Below are positions 1-9,725 of a stretch of 64,000 nucleotides of DNA, one piece after another. The translations under genes and the position numbers were made by a program. The first letter of the stretch is position 1, and every line of letters starts with the position of its first letter. The DNA is taken from contig JBGSNZ010000018.1 of NCBI GenBank assembly GCA_041739345.1, positions 62,001-126,000 of the forward strand. Direction: 5' to 3'. The stretch is from DIGJ01 sp041739345. GTDB lineage: Bacteria > Bacillota > Clostridia > Lachnospirales > Lachnospiraceae. Under the pieces are notes generated by a model, which saw only the letters and a list, made by a program, of their open reading frames with translations, was not told the origin of the DNA and searched no databases.

Positions 1-690
1 GAAGGTTTTCCTGGTGTTATCCTGCAAGTTGGAAAAGGTATGGATCAGATTACTTTTGAGGGTAATGGAAAAGTACGTGCTTTTTCAGGAGTTATGTTAT
101 CCCGATTAGCGCTAGAAATTGCAGAACATGAGCTTACTGGTTTTGAATTTGCATCTGGAATACCAGGAAGTCTAGGTGGTGCCGTATCAATGAATGCAGG
201 AGCCTATGGAAATGAAATAAAAGATGTCATTGTGGAGGCTACCGTTGTTGATGATCGAAATGAAATCAAAGTGTTAACAAAGGAAGAGCTGAGGCTTTCA
301 TATCGCAAAAGCATTATACAAACGCAAGGTTATATTGTGGTAGATGCTGTATTTGCATTTCAACCAGGAAAAAAAGAAGAAATTCTTGAAAAAATGAATG
401 AATTGAATCAAAAACGAAGAGAAAAGCAACCATTAAATTTTCCAAGTGCAGGAAGCACATTTAAACGTCCGGAAGGATATTTTGCAGGAAAATTGATTGA
501 AGATGCGGGTCTTAGGGGATTTCGTGTAGGAGGCGCTGCTGTATCAAACAAGCATTGCGGTTTTGTCGTAAATGTAGAAAATGCAACGGCAAAGGATGTA
601 AAAGAATTGATTAGACAGGTAGACATGCGTGTATTTGAACAATTTGGTGTGCATTTAGAACCTGAAATACGAATGATTGGTCAGTTTTAG
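1..690 (+). CDS. murB: UDP-N-acetylenolpyruvoylglucosamine reductase (5' end cut by window)
   Basis: The reading frame is open from base 1, so the true start lies upstream; 229 residues are visible. MurB reduces enolpyruvyl-UDP-GlcNAc to UDP-MurNAc with FAD and NADPH in the cytoplasm, an early peptidoglycan step. The FAD-binding stretch SGIPGSLGGAVSMNAGAYG, the SYRKS arginine motif, the catalytic-serine motif AGSTFKRP and the C-terminal LEPEIRMIG with its conserved glutamate are all present. This is the Bacillus-type (short, type II) MurB. It is followed 19 bp later by rapZ, which is the usual order in Lachnospiraceae. Confident assignment; only the N-terminal FAD region is missing. Confidence 0.96.
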   Translation, partial: EGFPGVILQVGKGMDQITFEGNGKVRAFSGVMLSRLALEIAEHELTGFEFASGIPGSLGGAVSMNAGAYGNEIKDVIVEATVVDDRNEIKVLTKEELRLSYRKSIIQTQGYIVVDAVFAFQPGKKEEILEKMNELNQKRREKQPLNFPSAGSTFKRPEGYFAGKLIEDAGLRGFRVGGAAVSNKHCGFVVNVENATAKDVKELIRQVDMRVFEQFGVHLEPEIRMIGQF

Positions 691-709
691 CGGGGAGGGA
701 ATAGGTGAG

Positions 710-1564
710 ATGAGGCTCGTAATAGTAACAGGTATGTCTGGTGCTGGTAAAAGCTCGGTACTTAAAATGCTAGAAGATTCTGGATTCTTTTGCGTAGATA
801 ATATGCCTATTCCGTTTATTAAAAGAATGGTAAAAGCGATTCTTTTGGACGACACCGGTATGGATAAGATTGCTCTTGGTATTGATGTGCGAAGTGGGCA
901 GGCACTGAATGGAATGAATGAAGTGCTTAAGTCTTTAAAATGTGAACAGATACCATTCGAAATATTTTTTCTAGAGGCCAGTACTGAGGTTTTAGTGAAG
1001 CGATTCAAGGAGACAAGAAGAACGCATCCTCTGACGGGCGTTGGACGAGTAGAAAAGGGAATTGAATTAGAAAGAAAAAAATTGAATTTTCTAAAGCGAC
1101 AAGCAGATTACATTTTAGATACCAGTCATCTTTTAATTCGGGAATTAAAAGCAGAAATTGATCAAATTTTATTTTCCGATAAAAGCTATGCTAATTTTTT
1201 TGTAACAGTGCTTTCATTTGGATTTAAGTATGGAATACCGGCAGATGCAGATTTGGTATTTGATGTAAGATTTTTACCAAATCCATTTTACATTGAAGAA
1301 TTAAAACATAAAACGGGTGAGGATCAGGAAGTATTTGACTATGTTATGAAATCAGAATCGGCAGGATTATTCTTAAATAAACTCGAAGATATGTTGACAT
1401 TTTTAATTCCGAATTACATTATAGAAGGAAAAAACCAGCTTGTAGTAGCAATCGGTTGTACCGGTGGGAAGCATCGTTCCGTGACGCTTGCAAGAGGTAT
1501 TACACAGTGTTTAAAAACTTTGGATTATGGTATAAAAATAGAACATCGGGACATTGATAAATAA
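710..1564 (+). CDS. rapZ: RNase adapter / nucleotide-binding protein RapZ (YvcJ family)
   Basis: A 284-residue P-loop protein with Walker A GMSGAGKSS near the N-terminus and the family C-terminal motif AIGCTGGKHRSVTLA. In enterobacteria RapZ delivers GlmZ sRNA to RNase E in response to glucosamine-6-phosphate. In Gram-positives (YvcJ) it binds nucleotides and the role is less defined. I chose the ATG at 710 because GGGGAGGGA lies 9-18 bp upstream and the protein then begins MRLVIVTGMSG; an in-frame ATG at 677 would overlap murB and has no ribosome binding site. The murB-rapZ-whiA-crh order is the conserved clostridial/bacillar cluster. Confidence 0.94.
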   Translation: MRLVIVTGMSGAGKSSVLKMLEDSGFFCVDNMPIPFIKRMVKAILLDDTGMDKIALGIDVRSGQALNGMNEVLKSLKCEQIPFEIFFLEASTEVLVKRFKETRRTHPLTGVGRVEKGIELERKKLNFLKRQADYILDTSHLLIRELKAEIDQILFSDKSYANFFVTVLSFGFKYGIPADADLVFDVRFLPNPFYIEELKHKTGEDQEVFDYVMKSESAGLFLNKLEDMLTFLIPNYIIEGKNQLVVAIGCTGGKHRSVTLARGITQCLKTLDYGIKIEHRDIDK

Positions 1565-1575
1565 CAGGAGAAGAT

Positions 1576-2532
1576 ATGTCATTTTCAAAAAATGTGAAAG
1601 AAGAACTTTCAAGACAAATTAGTCCTGCGAGACATTGCCAAATTGCAGAAATAGCTGCAATAATTAGTCTTTGCGGAGATATCATAATCAATGACCGCAA
1701 TGAGCACTTTATAAAAATTCATACAGAAAACTTGACAGTAGCAAGAAAATACTTTATTTTAATAAGGAAATCATTTCACGTTGCTGCGGAGATTTCTGTT
1801 CGCAGAAACAATAACTTTAAGAAAAGTAACGTATATACGGTTTGGATAAAAGATGCAGAAATTTCAATGAAAATTTTGCAGGCGACAAAGCTAATTGATC
1901 AGGATGGAGAAATCCGAGAAGAATTGTCTATTACAGATAACCTGGTTGTTCAAAATGCATGTTGCCGCAGGGCATTTATCAGAGGAGCATTCTTAGCATA
2001 TGGTTCTATGAGTAATCCGGCAAAAAATTATCATTTTGAAATCGTAACTTCAACCCGAAAAAAAGCAGAACAACTTCGCGACATTATAAATTTCTTTCAA
2101 ATGGATGCAAAAATTGTACAAAGGAAAAATCATTTTGTTGTCTATGTAAAAGAGGGCTCTCAGATTGTTGATTTACTAAATATCATGGAGGCTCATGTGT
2201 CGCTGATGGAACTGGAAAATGTCCGTATATTAAAAGAGATGCGTAATTCGATTAATCGACAGGTGAATTGTGAAACTGCTAATATCAATAAGACGGTAGT
2301 AGCAGCAGGCAAACAGATTGACGATATTATTTATATTCGAGATACCATCGGGTTCCATGAATTATCGGAAGGTTTGGAAGAGATAGCAAAACTTCGAATC
2401 GAACAATCGGATGCTTCATTAAAAGAATTGGGAACTTTGCTTAATCCACCGATTGGAAAATCTGGAGTGAATCATAGATTAAGAAAGTTAAGCATGATAG
2501 CTGACAACCTCAGGGAAGAAAAGGAGAAATAA
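1576..2532 (+). CDS. whiA: WhiA-family DNA-binding protein
   Basis: 318 residues, usual length for WhiA. The N-terminal half is the degenerate LAGLIDADG homing-endonuclease-like domain (RGAFLAYGSMSNP, near residue 140). The C-terminal end holds the WhiA helix-turn-helix with LKELGTLLNPPIGKSGVNHR. In Streptomyces it is a sporulation transcription factor; in Bacillus it affects cell division and chromosome segregation. Starts 11 bp after rapZ with a GGAGA ribosome binding site and runs into the HPr-like gene after one base, so the three genes are probably one transcript. Confidence 0.94.
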   Translation: MSFSKNVKEELSRQISPARHCQIAEIAAIISLCGDIIINDRNEHFIKIHTENLTVARKYFILIRKSFHVAAEISVRRNNNFKKSNVYTVWIKDAEISMKILQATKLIDQDGEIREELSITDNLVVQNACCRRAFIRGAFLAYGSMSNPAKNYHFEIVTSTRKKAEQLRDIINFFQMDAKIVQRKNHFVVYVKEGSQIVDLLNIMEAHVSLMELENVRILKEMRNSINRQVNCETANINKTVVAAGKQIDDIIYIRDTIGFHELSEGLEEIAKLRIEQSDASLKELGTLLNPPIGKSGVNHRLRKLSMIADNLREEKEK

Positions 2533-2533
2533 T

Positions 2534-2791
2534 ATGTTAACGAAAAGAATGACGATTAAAATTCCAACCGGTCTAGAAGCAAGACCAGTAGCACTACTAG
2601 TACAGGTAGCAAGCCAGTATGAAAGTAGTATCTATATTGAATGTGAAGAAAAAAAGGTAAATGCAAAAAGTATTATGGGTATGATGAGCTTAGGATTAGC
2701 TGCAGGAGAAGAAGTAACCGTTTCTGCAAACGGAGATGATGAAGCAGCAGCAATTGAAAATATTGAGACCTATTTATCTAGCAAAGAATAA
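2534..2791 (+). CDS. crh: Crh-like HPr-family regulatory protein lacking the PTS histidine
   Basis: An 85-residue HPr fold. The active-site motif that is normally GLHARPA reads GLEARPV here: residue 15, the histidine phosphorylated by enzyme I, is glutamate. The regulatory serine is kept at position 46 (NAKSIMGMMSLG), the site phosphorylated by HPr kinase. In Bacillus, Crh has Gln15 plus Ser46 and acts only as a CcpA co-effector. By analogy this protein should not carry PTS phosphate but could signal catabolite repression. Its position after whiA is the usual place of crh. Glu could mimic a phosphorylated state; that is my inference. Confidence 0.85.
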   Translation: MLTKRMTIKIPTGLEARPVALLVQVASQYESSIYIECEEKKVNAKSIMGMMSLGLAAGEEVTVSANGDDEAAAIENIETYLSSKE

Positions 2792-2828
2792 TTTGAGATA
2801 ATACGAAGGCAGAAAGATGGGAGATAAT

Positions 2829-5800
2829 ATGAATTTTACCCATTTGCATGTTCATACAGAATATAGTCTTTTGGATGGTTCCTGTAAAGTAAAGGAATTA
2901 GTAGCAAGAGCAAAAGAATTAAAAATGGATAGTTTAGCAATCACAGATCATGGTGTCATGTATGGAGTGATTGATTTTTACAGGGCAGCCAGGGAAGTGG
3001 GAATAAACCCAATCCTTGGGTGTGAAGTTTATGTTGCACCAAATTCCAGATGGGATCGTGAAACCGGTAAATCGGACGAACGGTATCACCATTTGGTATT
3101 GTTGGCAGAAAATAATGTTGGATACGCGAATTTGATGAAAATCGTATCCAAAGGCTTTACGGAAGGATTCTATTACAAACCGCGTGTTGATTATGAAATA
3201 TTAGAAACATATCACGAAGGAATCATTGCATTAAGCGCCTGTTTAGCAGGAATTATTGCATCGAATCTTAGAATGAGCTTTTATGAAGAAGCGAAAAAGG
3301 AAGCCTTGAAACTTCAAAGTATATTTGGACCAAATAACTTCTTTTTAGAATTACAAGACCATGGAATACCGGAGCAAAAGACGGTAAACCAAGGACTTCT
3401 TCGATTGAGTAATGAAACGAATATTCCATTGGTTGCAACCAATGATATACACTATATTAAGCAAGAGGATGCAAAAGCGCATGATATTCTTTTGTGTATT
3501 CAAACACAAAAGAAGGTGACGGATGAAAGTCGTATGCGTTATGAAGGAGAACAGTTTTACCTAAAATCAGCCAGTGAGATGGCTGATTTATTTCCTTATG
3601 CATCACAGGCTCTAGAGAACACGTACAAAATATCACAAAGATGCCATGTGGAAATCGAATTTGGAGAATATAAACTTCCTAAATTTGATGTACCAGATGG
3701 CTATTTAGCTTGGGAATATTTGCAGATGCTATGTAAGGAAGGGCTAAAAAAACGCTATCCGAATCACTGGCAGGAATTAAATGAACGACTGGAGTATGAA
3801 TTAGATACCATTCACAATATGGGATTTGTGGATTATTTTTTAATTGTAGGGGATTTTATTAAGTATGCCAAAGACAATGATATTCCAGTTGGACCGGGAC
3901 GTGGATCGGCTGCCGGAAGCATTGTTGCATATAGCTTAGGAATTACCAATATTGATCCAATTAAATACAATTTACTGTTCGAGCGTTTCTTGAATCCGGA
4001 ACGATTGACAATGCCGGATATTGATATTGACTTTTGTTATGTAAGAAGACAGGAAGTCATTGATTATGTCGTTAGAAAATATGGAAAAGACCGTGTGGTT
4101 CAAATTGTTACTTTTGGAACGATGGCAGCCAAAGGTGTAATTCGTGATGTTGGACGAGCTTTAGATTTACCTTATGCATATGTTGATAGTATAGCTAAAA
4201 TGATTCCAACAGAGCTTGGAATCACCCTTGAAAAAGCCCTTGCAATGAATAAAGAACTGCGCGATTTGCATGAAAATGATGAACAGGCAAAATATCTCAT
4301 TGATATGTCGCTACGACTTGAGGGACTACCAAGACATAGTTCCATGCATGCAGCCGGTGTTGTAATCAGTAATGCACCCGTAGATGAGTATGTGCCATTA
4401 TCAAGAGCTTCCGAAGATGCAATTACGACACAGTTTACCATGACAACGTTAGAGGAACTGGGTCTTTTGAAAATGGATTTTTTAGGTCTTCGCACACTGA
4501 CTGTAATTAAAGATGCGGTTGATTTAATCCATAAAAAAGGAATTTCATTAGACATTGATGAAATCGATATGAATGATAAGAAAGTTTACGAGTTGATTGC
4601 ATCTGGTAAGACGGAAGGTATCTTTCAGTTAGAAAGTGCTGGAATGAAGAGCTTTATGAAGGAACTAAAAGCAGAATGTATCGAAGATGTGATAGCTGGA
4701 ATTTCTCTTTATCGACCGGGACCGATGGAATTTATTCCGAAGTATATCAAAGGAAAAAACAACCGGGACAGTATTTCATATGATTGTCCAGAGCTTGAAC
4801 CAATTTTATCGCCAACATATGGATGTATCGTATATCAGGAACAGGTTATGCAGATTGTACGTGATTTAGCAGGATACAGCTATGGACGAAGTGATTTGGT
4901 ACGTCGTGCCATGTCAAAGAAAAAAACTTCTGTTATGGAAAAAGAACGACAGAACTTCGTTTATGGAAATGAAGAAGAAGGTGTAAAGGGCTGTATTGCA
5001 AATGGTATTTCAGAAAAAGTAGCAAATAAAATATTTGATGATATGATAGACTTTGCAAAGTATGCATTCAATAAATCACATGCGGCTGCATATGCTGTGG
5101 TATCTTATCAAACGGCATTTCTAAAAAGCTATTATCCGGTTCAATTTATGGCTGCACTATTGACTTCAGTGCTTGGAAATATGACGAAGGTAGCGGAATA
5201 TATCCTTCATTTAAGACAAATGGGAATTAAAATCCTTCCACCAGATATTAACGAAGGAGAGGGTAATTTTTCTGTATCTGGAAATAATATACGATATGGA
5301 TTATCTGCGATCAAAGGATTGGGCAAACCAGTTATTGATGCAATTGTATCAGAACGGAATAATGCTGGAAATTATACTTCTTTGAAGAATTTTGCATCTA
5401 GACTTTCTGGTAAAGAAGTAAATAAAAGAACGATTGAAAACTTTATTAAGGCAGGCGTATTTGACAGCCTAAGCGGCACAAGAAAACAAAAAATGGCAGT
5501 ATATGTTAGAGTTATTGAAGGTGTCAGTCAAGAAAAGAAAAATGCTATATCCGGTCAAATGTCAATGTTTGACTTTGCGACCGAAGAACAAAAAATGGAT
5601 TATGAAATAAAATATCCTGATATCGGTGAATATGATAAAGAACAGCTTCTTAGTATGGAAAAAGAAGTACTTGGAATTTATGTAAGTGGCCATCCAATTG
5701 AAGAATATGAGGAGATGTGGAGAAAGAACATTACACATACAACGGCAGATTTCATTTTGGATGATGAAACGAATGAAGTAAAAGCAGTGGATGGTGAGGT

Positions 5801-6296
5801 TGCTGTAGTTGGTGGAATGATTACAGGTAAAACCGTAAAAACGACTCGAAATAACGCAATGATGGCATTTGTTACCTTAGAAGATTTGCTTGGTACAACG
5901 GAAGTTATCATATTTCCAAGGGATTATGAGAAAAGTAAAGCGTACTTAGAAGTCGATAATAAGATATTTATTCGAGGCAGAGTGACGGTGGAGGAAGACA
6001 AACCAGCAAAGTTAATTTGCCAAACAGTAATACCTTTTGAAAAGGTTCCAAAAGAACTTTGGATAAAATTTGCGGATAAAAACAGTTTTGTTGAAAAGGA
6101 ACAAAAATTATATGATTTAATAAGCGATTTTGACGGTGATGATAGCATTTGTATTTATCTGGAATGTGAAAAACAAATAAAACGCCTTCCAAAAAGTAGA
6201 AATATTAAGGCAAATAAGGAAATTTTGACGAAACTTAGCGAAATAGTTTCGACGCAAAACCTTCTCATTCAACAAAAGAGTATTGAAAAATTGTGA
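2829..6296 (+). CDS. dnaE: DNA polymerase III alpha subunit (DnaE type)
   Basis: About 1155 residues. N-terminal PHP domain (HLHVHTEYSLLDG and AITDHGVMYG), polymerase core with PGRGSAAGS, the catalytic aspartates of MPDIDIDF and the third in LLKMDFLGL, then a helix-hairpin-helix region and a C-terminal OB domain (VAVVGGMITG, residues about 1000-1080). It is the DnaE class, without the internal exonuclease of PolC. In Firmicutes DnaE usually extends primers and PolC does bulk synthesis. I prefer ATG 2829 (MNFTHLHVHTE) because the PHP motif normally starts within a few residues; an in-frame ATG at 2817 would add four residues. Confidence 0.95.
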   Translation: MNFTHLHVHTEYSLLDGSCKVKELVARAKELKMDSLAITDHGVMYGVIDFYRAAREVGINPILGCEVYVAPNSRWDRETGKSDERYHHLVLLAENNVGYANLMKIVSKGFTEGFYYKPRVDYEILETYHEGIIALSACLAGIIASNLRMSFYEEAKKEALKLQSIFGPNNFFLELQDHGIPEQKTVNQGLLRLSNETNIPLVATNDIHYIKQEDAKAHDILLCIQTQKKVTDESRMRYEGEQFYLKSASEMADLFPYASQALENTYKISQRCHVEIEFGEYKLPKFDVPDGYLAWEYLQMLCKEGLKKRYPNHWQELNERLEYELDTIHNMGFVDYFLIVGDFIKYAKDNDIPVGPGRGSAAGSIVAYSLGITNIDPIKYNLLFERFLNPERLTMPDIDIDFCYVRRQEVIDYVVRKYGKDRVVQIVTFGTMAAKGVIRDVGRALDLPYAYVDSIAKMIPTELGITLEKALAMNKELRDLHENDEQAKYLIDMSLRLEGLPRHSSMHAAGVVISNAPVDEYVPLSRASEDAITTQFTMTTLEELGLLKMDFLGLRTLTVIKDAVDLIHKKGISLDIDEIDMNDKKVYELIASGKTEGIFQLESAGMKSFMKELKAECIEDVIAGISLYRPGPMEFIPKYIKGKNNRDSISYDCPELEPILSPTYGCIVYQEQVMQIVRDLAGYSYGRSDLVRRAMSKKKTSVMEKERQNFVYGNEEEGVKGCIANGISEKVANKIFDDMIDFAKYAFNKSHAAAYAVVSYQTAFLKSYYPVQFMAALLTSVLGNMTKVAEYILHLRQMGIKILPPDINEGEGNFSVSGNNIRYGLSAIKGLGKPVIDAIVSERNNAGNYTSLKNFASRLSGKEVNKRTIENFIKAGVFDSLSGTRKQKMAVYVRVIEGVSQEKKNAISGQMSMFDFATEEQKMDYEIKYPDIGEYDKEQLLSMEKEVLGIYVSGHPIEEYEEMWRKNITHTTADFILDDETNEVKAVDGEVAVVGGMITGKTVKTTRNNAMMAFVTLEDLLGTTEVIIFPRDYEKSKAYLEVDNKIFIRGRVTVEEDKPAKLICQTVIPFEKVPKELWIKFADKNSFVEKEQKLYDLISDFDGDDSICIYLECEKQIKRLPKSRNIKANKEILTKLSEIVSTQNLLIQQKSIEKL

Positions 6297-6355
6297 GTTT
6301 AGGGTTATCATTAGAAGGAAAATCGTTAGACTGGGAAAAATTTGGAGGGTTGATT

Positions 6356-7330
6356 ATGTCAAAATCAATTAAAACAATCGGTGTATTAACAAGTGGTGGT
6401 GATGCTCCTGGTATGAATGCAACCATCCGTGCTGTGGTTCGTACTGCACTTGCACAAGGAATAAAAGTAAAAGGTATTTGCAGAGGTTATGCAGGGCTCT
6501 TAGACGAAGACATCATAGATATGGATGCAAGGAGTGTTTCAGATATTATTCAAAGGGGAGGAACTATCCTCTATACTGCAAGATGTAAACGTTTCCGTGA
6601 ACCAGAGTATCAGAAATTAGGAGCTGATATTTGCCGAAAACATGGAATTGATGGTGTTGTTGTAATTGGTGGAGATGGATCATTTCAAGGAGCTAGTAAA
6701 TTAGCAAATAATGGGATTAACACCATTGGACTGCCTGGAACGATTGACTTAGATATTGCTTGCACGGATTATACCATTGGATTTGATACAGCAGTAAATA
6801 CTGCAATGGAAGCGATTGATAAAGTCCGTGATACCTCGACATCACATGAACGATGCAGTATCATTGAAGTAATGGGTAGAAATGCTGGATATATTGCACT
6901 TTGGTGTGGTATTGCAAACGGCGCAGAAGAAATCCTTACAGTAGAGCGTTATGATGGGAATGAGCAATGGCTTATCGATAGCGTATTACAGAAAAAGAAA
7001 GTCGGTAAGAAACATCATATTATAGTAAATGCTGAAGGAATTGGTGATTCTTACGGTTTAGCAGAACGTATTGAAAAAGCGACTGGAGTAGAAGCCAGAG
7101 CAACCATCATTGGACATATTCAAAGAGGTGGAAGCCCAACTTGCAAAGATAGAGTTTATGCATCCGTAATGGGAACGAAGGCAGTAGACCTATTAGTAGA
7201 AGGAAAATCCAATCGTGTCGTTGCTTATAAGAATGGCGAGTTTGTGGATTATGATATCCAAGAGGCTCTTAGCATGACAAAGGATTTGGACGAATACATG
7301 TATCAAATGTCTAGAAGACTTTCAAGATAA
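6356..7330 (+). CDS. pfkA: ATP-dependent 6-phosphofructokinase
   Basis: 324 residues, normal PfkA length. It phosphorylates fructose 6-phosphate in glycolysis. Motifs: GVLTSGGDAPGMNA (N-terminal P-loop-like), GGDGSFQGA (the glycine typical of ATP rather than pyrophosphate users), EVMGRNAGYIAL and GHIQRGGSP (substrate binding). The catalytic motif usually PGTIDNDI reads PGTIDLDI: the catalytic Asp is kept but the adjacent Asn is Leu. The start at 6356 follows TTTGGAGGG; an earlier in-frame ATG at 6293 overlaps the end of dnaE and has no ribosome binding site. Followed by a terminator. Confidence 0.95.
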   Translation: MSKSIKTIGVLTSGGDAPGMNATIRAVVRTALAQGIKVKGICRGYAGLLDEDIIDMDARSVSDIIQRGGTILYTARCKRFREPEYQKLGADICRKHGIDGVVVIGGDGSFQGASKLANNGINTIGLPGTIDLDIACTDYTIGFDTAVNTAMEAIDKVRDTSTSHERCSIIEVMGRNAGYIALWCGIANGAEEILTVERYDGNEQWLIDSVLQKKKVGKKHHIIVNAEGIGDSYGLAERIEKATGVEARATIIGHIQRGGSPTCKDRVYASVMGTKAVDLLVEGKSNRVVAYKNGEFVDYDIQEALSMTKDLDEYMYQMSRRLSR

Positions 7331-7350
7331 AATTATAACGTATTTGACAG

Positions 7351-7379
7351 GACGATCGGCATGTGTGCGATCGTCTTTT
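7351..7379 (+). terminator. Intrinsic terminator after pfkA
   Basis: An 8-bp perfect stem (GACGATCG / CGATCGTC) with a 9-base loop, followed by TTTT. It closes the dnaE-pfkA transcript. Confidence 0.8.
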
Positions 7380-7434
7380 CATATAATGTCAGATAAATCT
7401 ACAGATAATCAAATGACTTAAGGAGGGATAGTGT

Positions 7435-7881
7435 ATGAAAGTTTTTGTGGATGCGGATGCTTGTCCAGTTGTTCATGAGGTAGAAGTAGTTGCTAAGAAA
7501 TTTAAGGTCCCAGTTTGTCTTCTATGTGATACAAATCATGTACTTCAATCGCAGTACAGTGAAGTGACTGTGATTGGTATGGGAATGGATGCAGTTGATT
7601 TTGCTTTAATTAATCGTTGCCAAAAAGGTGATGTCGTAGTAACACAGGATTATGGTGTTGCAGCGTTGGCATTAGGGAAAAAGGCGTATGCCATTCATCA
7701 AAGTGGAAAGTGGTATACCGATGAAAACATTGATCAGATGCTAATGGAACGACATATTGCAAAAGCAGCCAGAAGAGCCTCCAAGAAAAACTACACAAAA
7801 GGTCCCAAAAAGCGTACGAGGGAAGACAATGAACAATTCGAGAAGTCCTTCGAACGTCTTATCCTACAGGCATTAAGTTAA
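7435..7881 (+). CDS. YaiI/YqxD family (UPF0178, DUF188) protein
   Basis: 148 residues, usual family length, beginning MKVFVDADACPVVHEV, the hallmark N-terminus of this PIN-like-fold family. It also has VVTQDYGVAALAL with the conserved acidic residue, and the basic RRASKKNYTKGPKKRT tail. The molecular function of the family is not established; the nuclease-like fold suggests nucleic-acid work. AGGAGGG ribosome binding site. Stands alone after the pfkA terminator. Confidence 0.9.
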   Translation: MKVFVDADACPVVHEVEVVAKKFKVPVCLLCDTNHVLQSQYSEVTVIGMGMDAVDFALINRCQKGDVVVTQDYGVAALALGKKAYAIHQSGKWYTDENIDQMLMERHIAKAARRASKKNYTKGPKKRTREDNEQFEKSFERLILQALS

Positions 7882-7954
7882 AAAACACAATGATATATTT
7901 GAACAGTAACTACAAATGAAAAAGTAATCATACAGTCTGAACAAGGAGGATTAC

Positions 7955-9688
7955 ATGAGTAAGAGAACCAGAAAATTTTTATCTTTTTATAAACCATATA
8001 AAGGATTGTTTGCAGCAGATATGATCTGTGCACTGATTGCAGGGCTGATATCCTTAATCGCACCGTTGGTTGTACGATACATAACCAATGATTTGTTAGT
8101 AAATTATGAAATCAAACAGGTCATGAATCAAATTATGATAATTGGAGTTGGAATGTTAGTATTAGCAATGTTTCAGTTCTTGTGCAACTATTTTATAGCC
8201 TATCAAGGCCATATGATGGGAGCAAAGATGGAGTATGATATGCGTAACGAAATCTTTGACCATTATCAGAAGCTGTCATTTAATTTTTATGATAATCAAA
8301 AGACAGGTCAGCTGATGTCTCGTATTACCAATGATTTGTTTGATATCACAGAACTTTGTCATCATGGTCCGGAGGATTTAATTTTATCCATCATTAAAAT
8401 CATTGGAGCTTTTGTTATATTAATGAATGTAAATGTTGTATTAACGTTAGTGGTATTTGCATTTATTCCAATTATGATTGTATTTGCCATGTTTATGAGA
8501 AAGCGTATGAGGAATGCGTTTCGAAAAAACCGAGAAAAGATAGCAGATATTAACGCAAGGATAGAAGATAATTTGTCTGGTATCCGTGTCGTAAAATCCT
8601 TTGCAAATGAAGAACTAGAAATAGAAAAGTTTGAGGAAGGAAATCAAAGATTTTTAAACAGCAAGCGAAATAGTTATATTAATATGGCAAATTTTCATTC
8701 CGGTCTTAATCTTTTCATTTCACTGATTAACATAGCAGTTGTGATAGGTGGCGGGATGCTTATTGCAAAAAAGGTGATCAATCTAGGAGACTTAATTACA
8801 TTCTTGCTATATATTAATTTACTCATTGAACCAATTCAAAAACTAATAAACTTTACCGAGCAGTTCCAAAATGGCATTACTGGTTTTGATCGATTCATGG
8901 ATATTATGGAGATAGAGCCAGATATTGTGGATGCCAAAGGAGCAAAGGACTTAAAGAATGTTAAAGGAGAGATTACCTTTGACCACGTAGCATTTAAATA
9001 TAATGAGTCCAAACAGGAAGTTTTTCACGATATAAACCTAAAGGTAGATGCGGGTGACTATGTAGCACTGGTTGGATCATCAGGAGTAGGTAAGACGACA
9101 ATGTGTAGCCTGATTCCTAGATTTTATGAAGCATCAGAGGGTAAAATTTTGATTGATGGGACTAATATCAGTGATATCAAACTGAAATCGCTTCGTAAAA
9201 ATATTGGGGTGGTACAGCAGGATGTTTATCTGTTTGCCGGAACCATTATGGAAAATATTTGCTATGGTCAGATGGATGCAACGAAAGAAGAAATCATAAA
9301 TGCAGCGAAAGCAGCAAATGCGCATGATTTCATAATGGAACTTCCGGATGGATATGATACTTATATTGGCCAACGAGGAATAAAGCTGTCTGGTGGGCAA
9401 AAGCAAAGACTTAGTATCGCAAGAGTATTTTTAAAGAATCCACCAATACTTATCTTTGATGAAGCAACCAGTGCACTTGATAATGAAAGTGAAAAAGTAG
9501 TGCAAGAATCCTTGGAAAAATTAGCAAAGAACCGTACTACGTTTGTCATTGCACACCGTCTTACTACAATTCGTAACGCAAAAAATATCATTGTACTTAC
9601 GGAAGATGGAATTGAAGAACGTGGAACGCACGAAGAACTGATGCAAAAAGAGGGTGTTTATAAAAGCCTTTATAATGTCAATCGATAG
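7955..9688 (+). CDS. ABC exporter half-transporter (membrane domain fused to ATPase)
   Basis: 577 residues: six predicted membrane helices in residues 15-310, then a nucleotide-binding domain. Walker A is GSSGVGKTT, signature LSGGQKQRLSIAR, Walker B ILIFDEATSALD, and the H-loop is VIAHRLTT. Resembles MsbA/YfiB-type multidrug or lipid exporters, but the substrate cannot be read from sequence. A single half-transporter without an adjacent partner suggests a homodimer. Followed by a palindromic repeat rather than a normal terminator. Confidence 0.93.
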   Translation: MSKRTRKFLSFYKPYKGLFAADMICALIAGLISLIAPLVVRYITNDLLVNYEIKQVMNQIMIIGVGMLVLAMFQFLCNYFIAYQGHMMGAKMEYDMRNEIFDHYQKLSFNFYDNQKTGQLMSRITNDLFDITELCHHGPEDLILSIIKIIGAFVILMNVNVVLTLVVFAFIPIMIVFAMFMRKRMRNAFRKNREKIADINARIEDNLSGIRVVKSFANEELEIEKFEEGNQRFLNSKRNSYINMANFHSGLNLFISLINIAVVIGGGMLIAKKVINLGDLITFLLYINLLIEPIQKLINFTEQFQNGITGFDRFMDIMEIEPDIVDAKGAKDLKNVKGEITFDHVAFKYNESKQEVFHDINLKVDAGDYVALVGSSGVGKTTMCSLIPRFYEASEGKILIDGTNISDIKLKSLRKNIGVVQQDVYLFAGTIMENICYGQMDATKEEIINAAKAANAHDFIMELPDGYDTYIGQRGIKLSGGQKQRLSIARVFLKNPPILIFDEATSALDNESEKVVQESLEKLAKNRTTFVIAHRLTTIRNAKNIIVLTEDGIEERGTHEELMQKEGVYKSLYNVNR

Positions 9689-9725
9689 TATTCGAGTGGG
9701 ATATTGCAAAAATAAAGTCTATGTT

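Noticed and set aside
4172..4555. Open frame of 127 codons on the minus strand inside dnaE
   Set aside because: It lies wholly inside the conserved polymerase core of dnaE, has no ribosome binding site and no recognisable motif.
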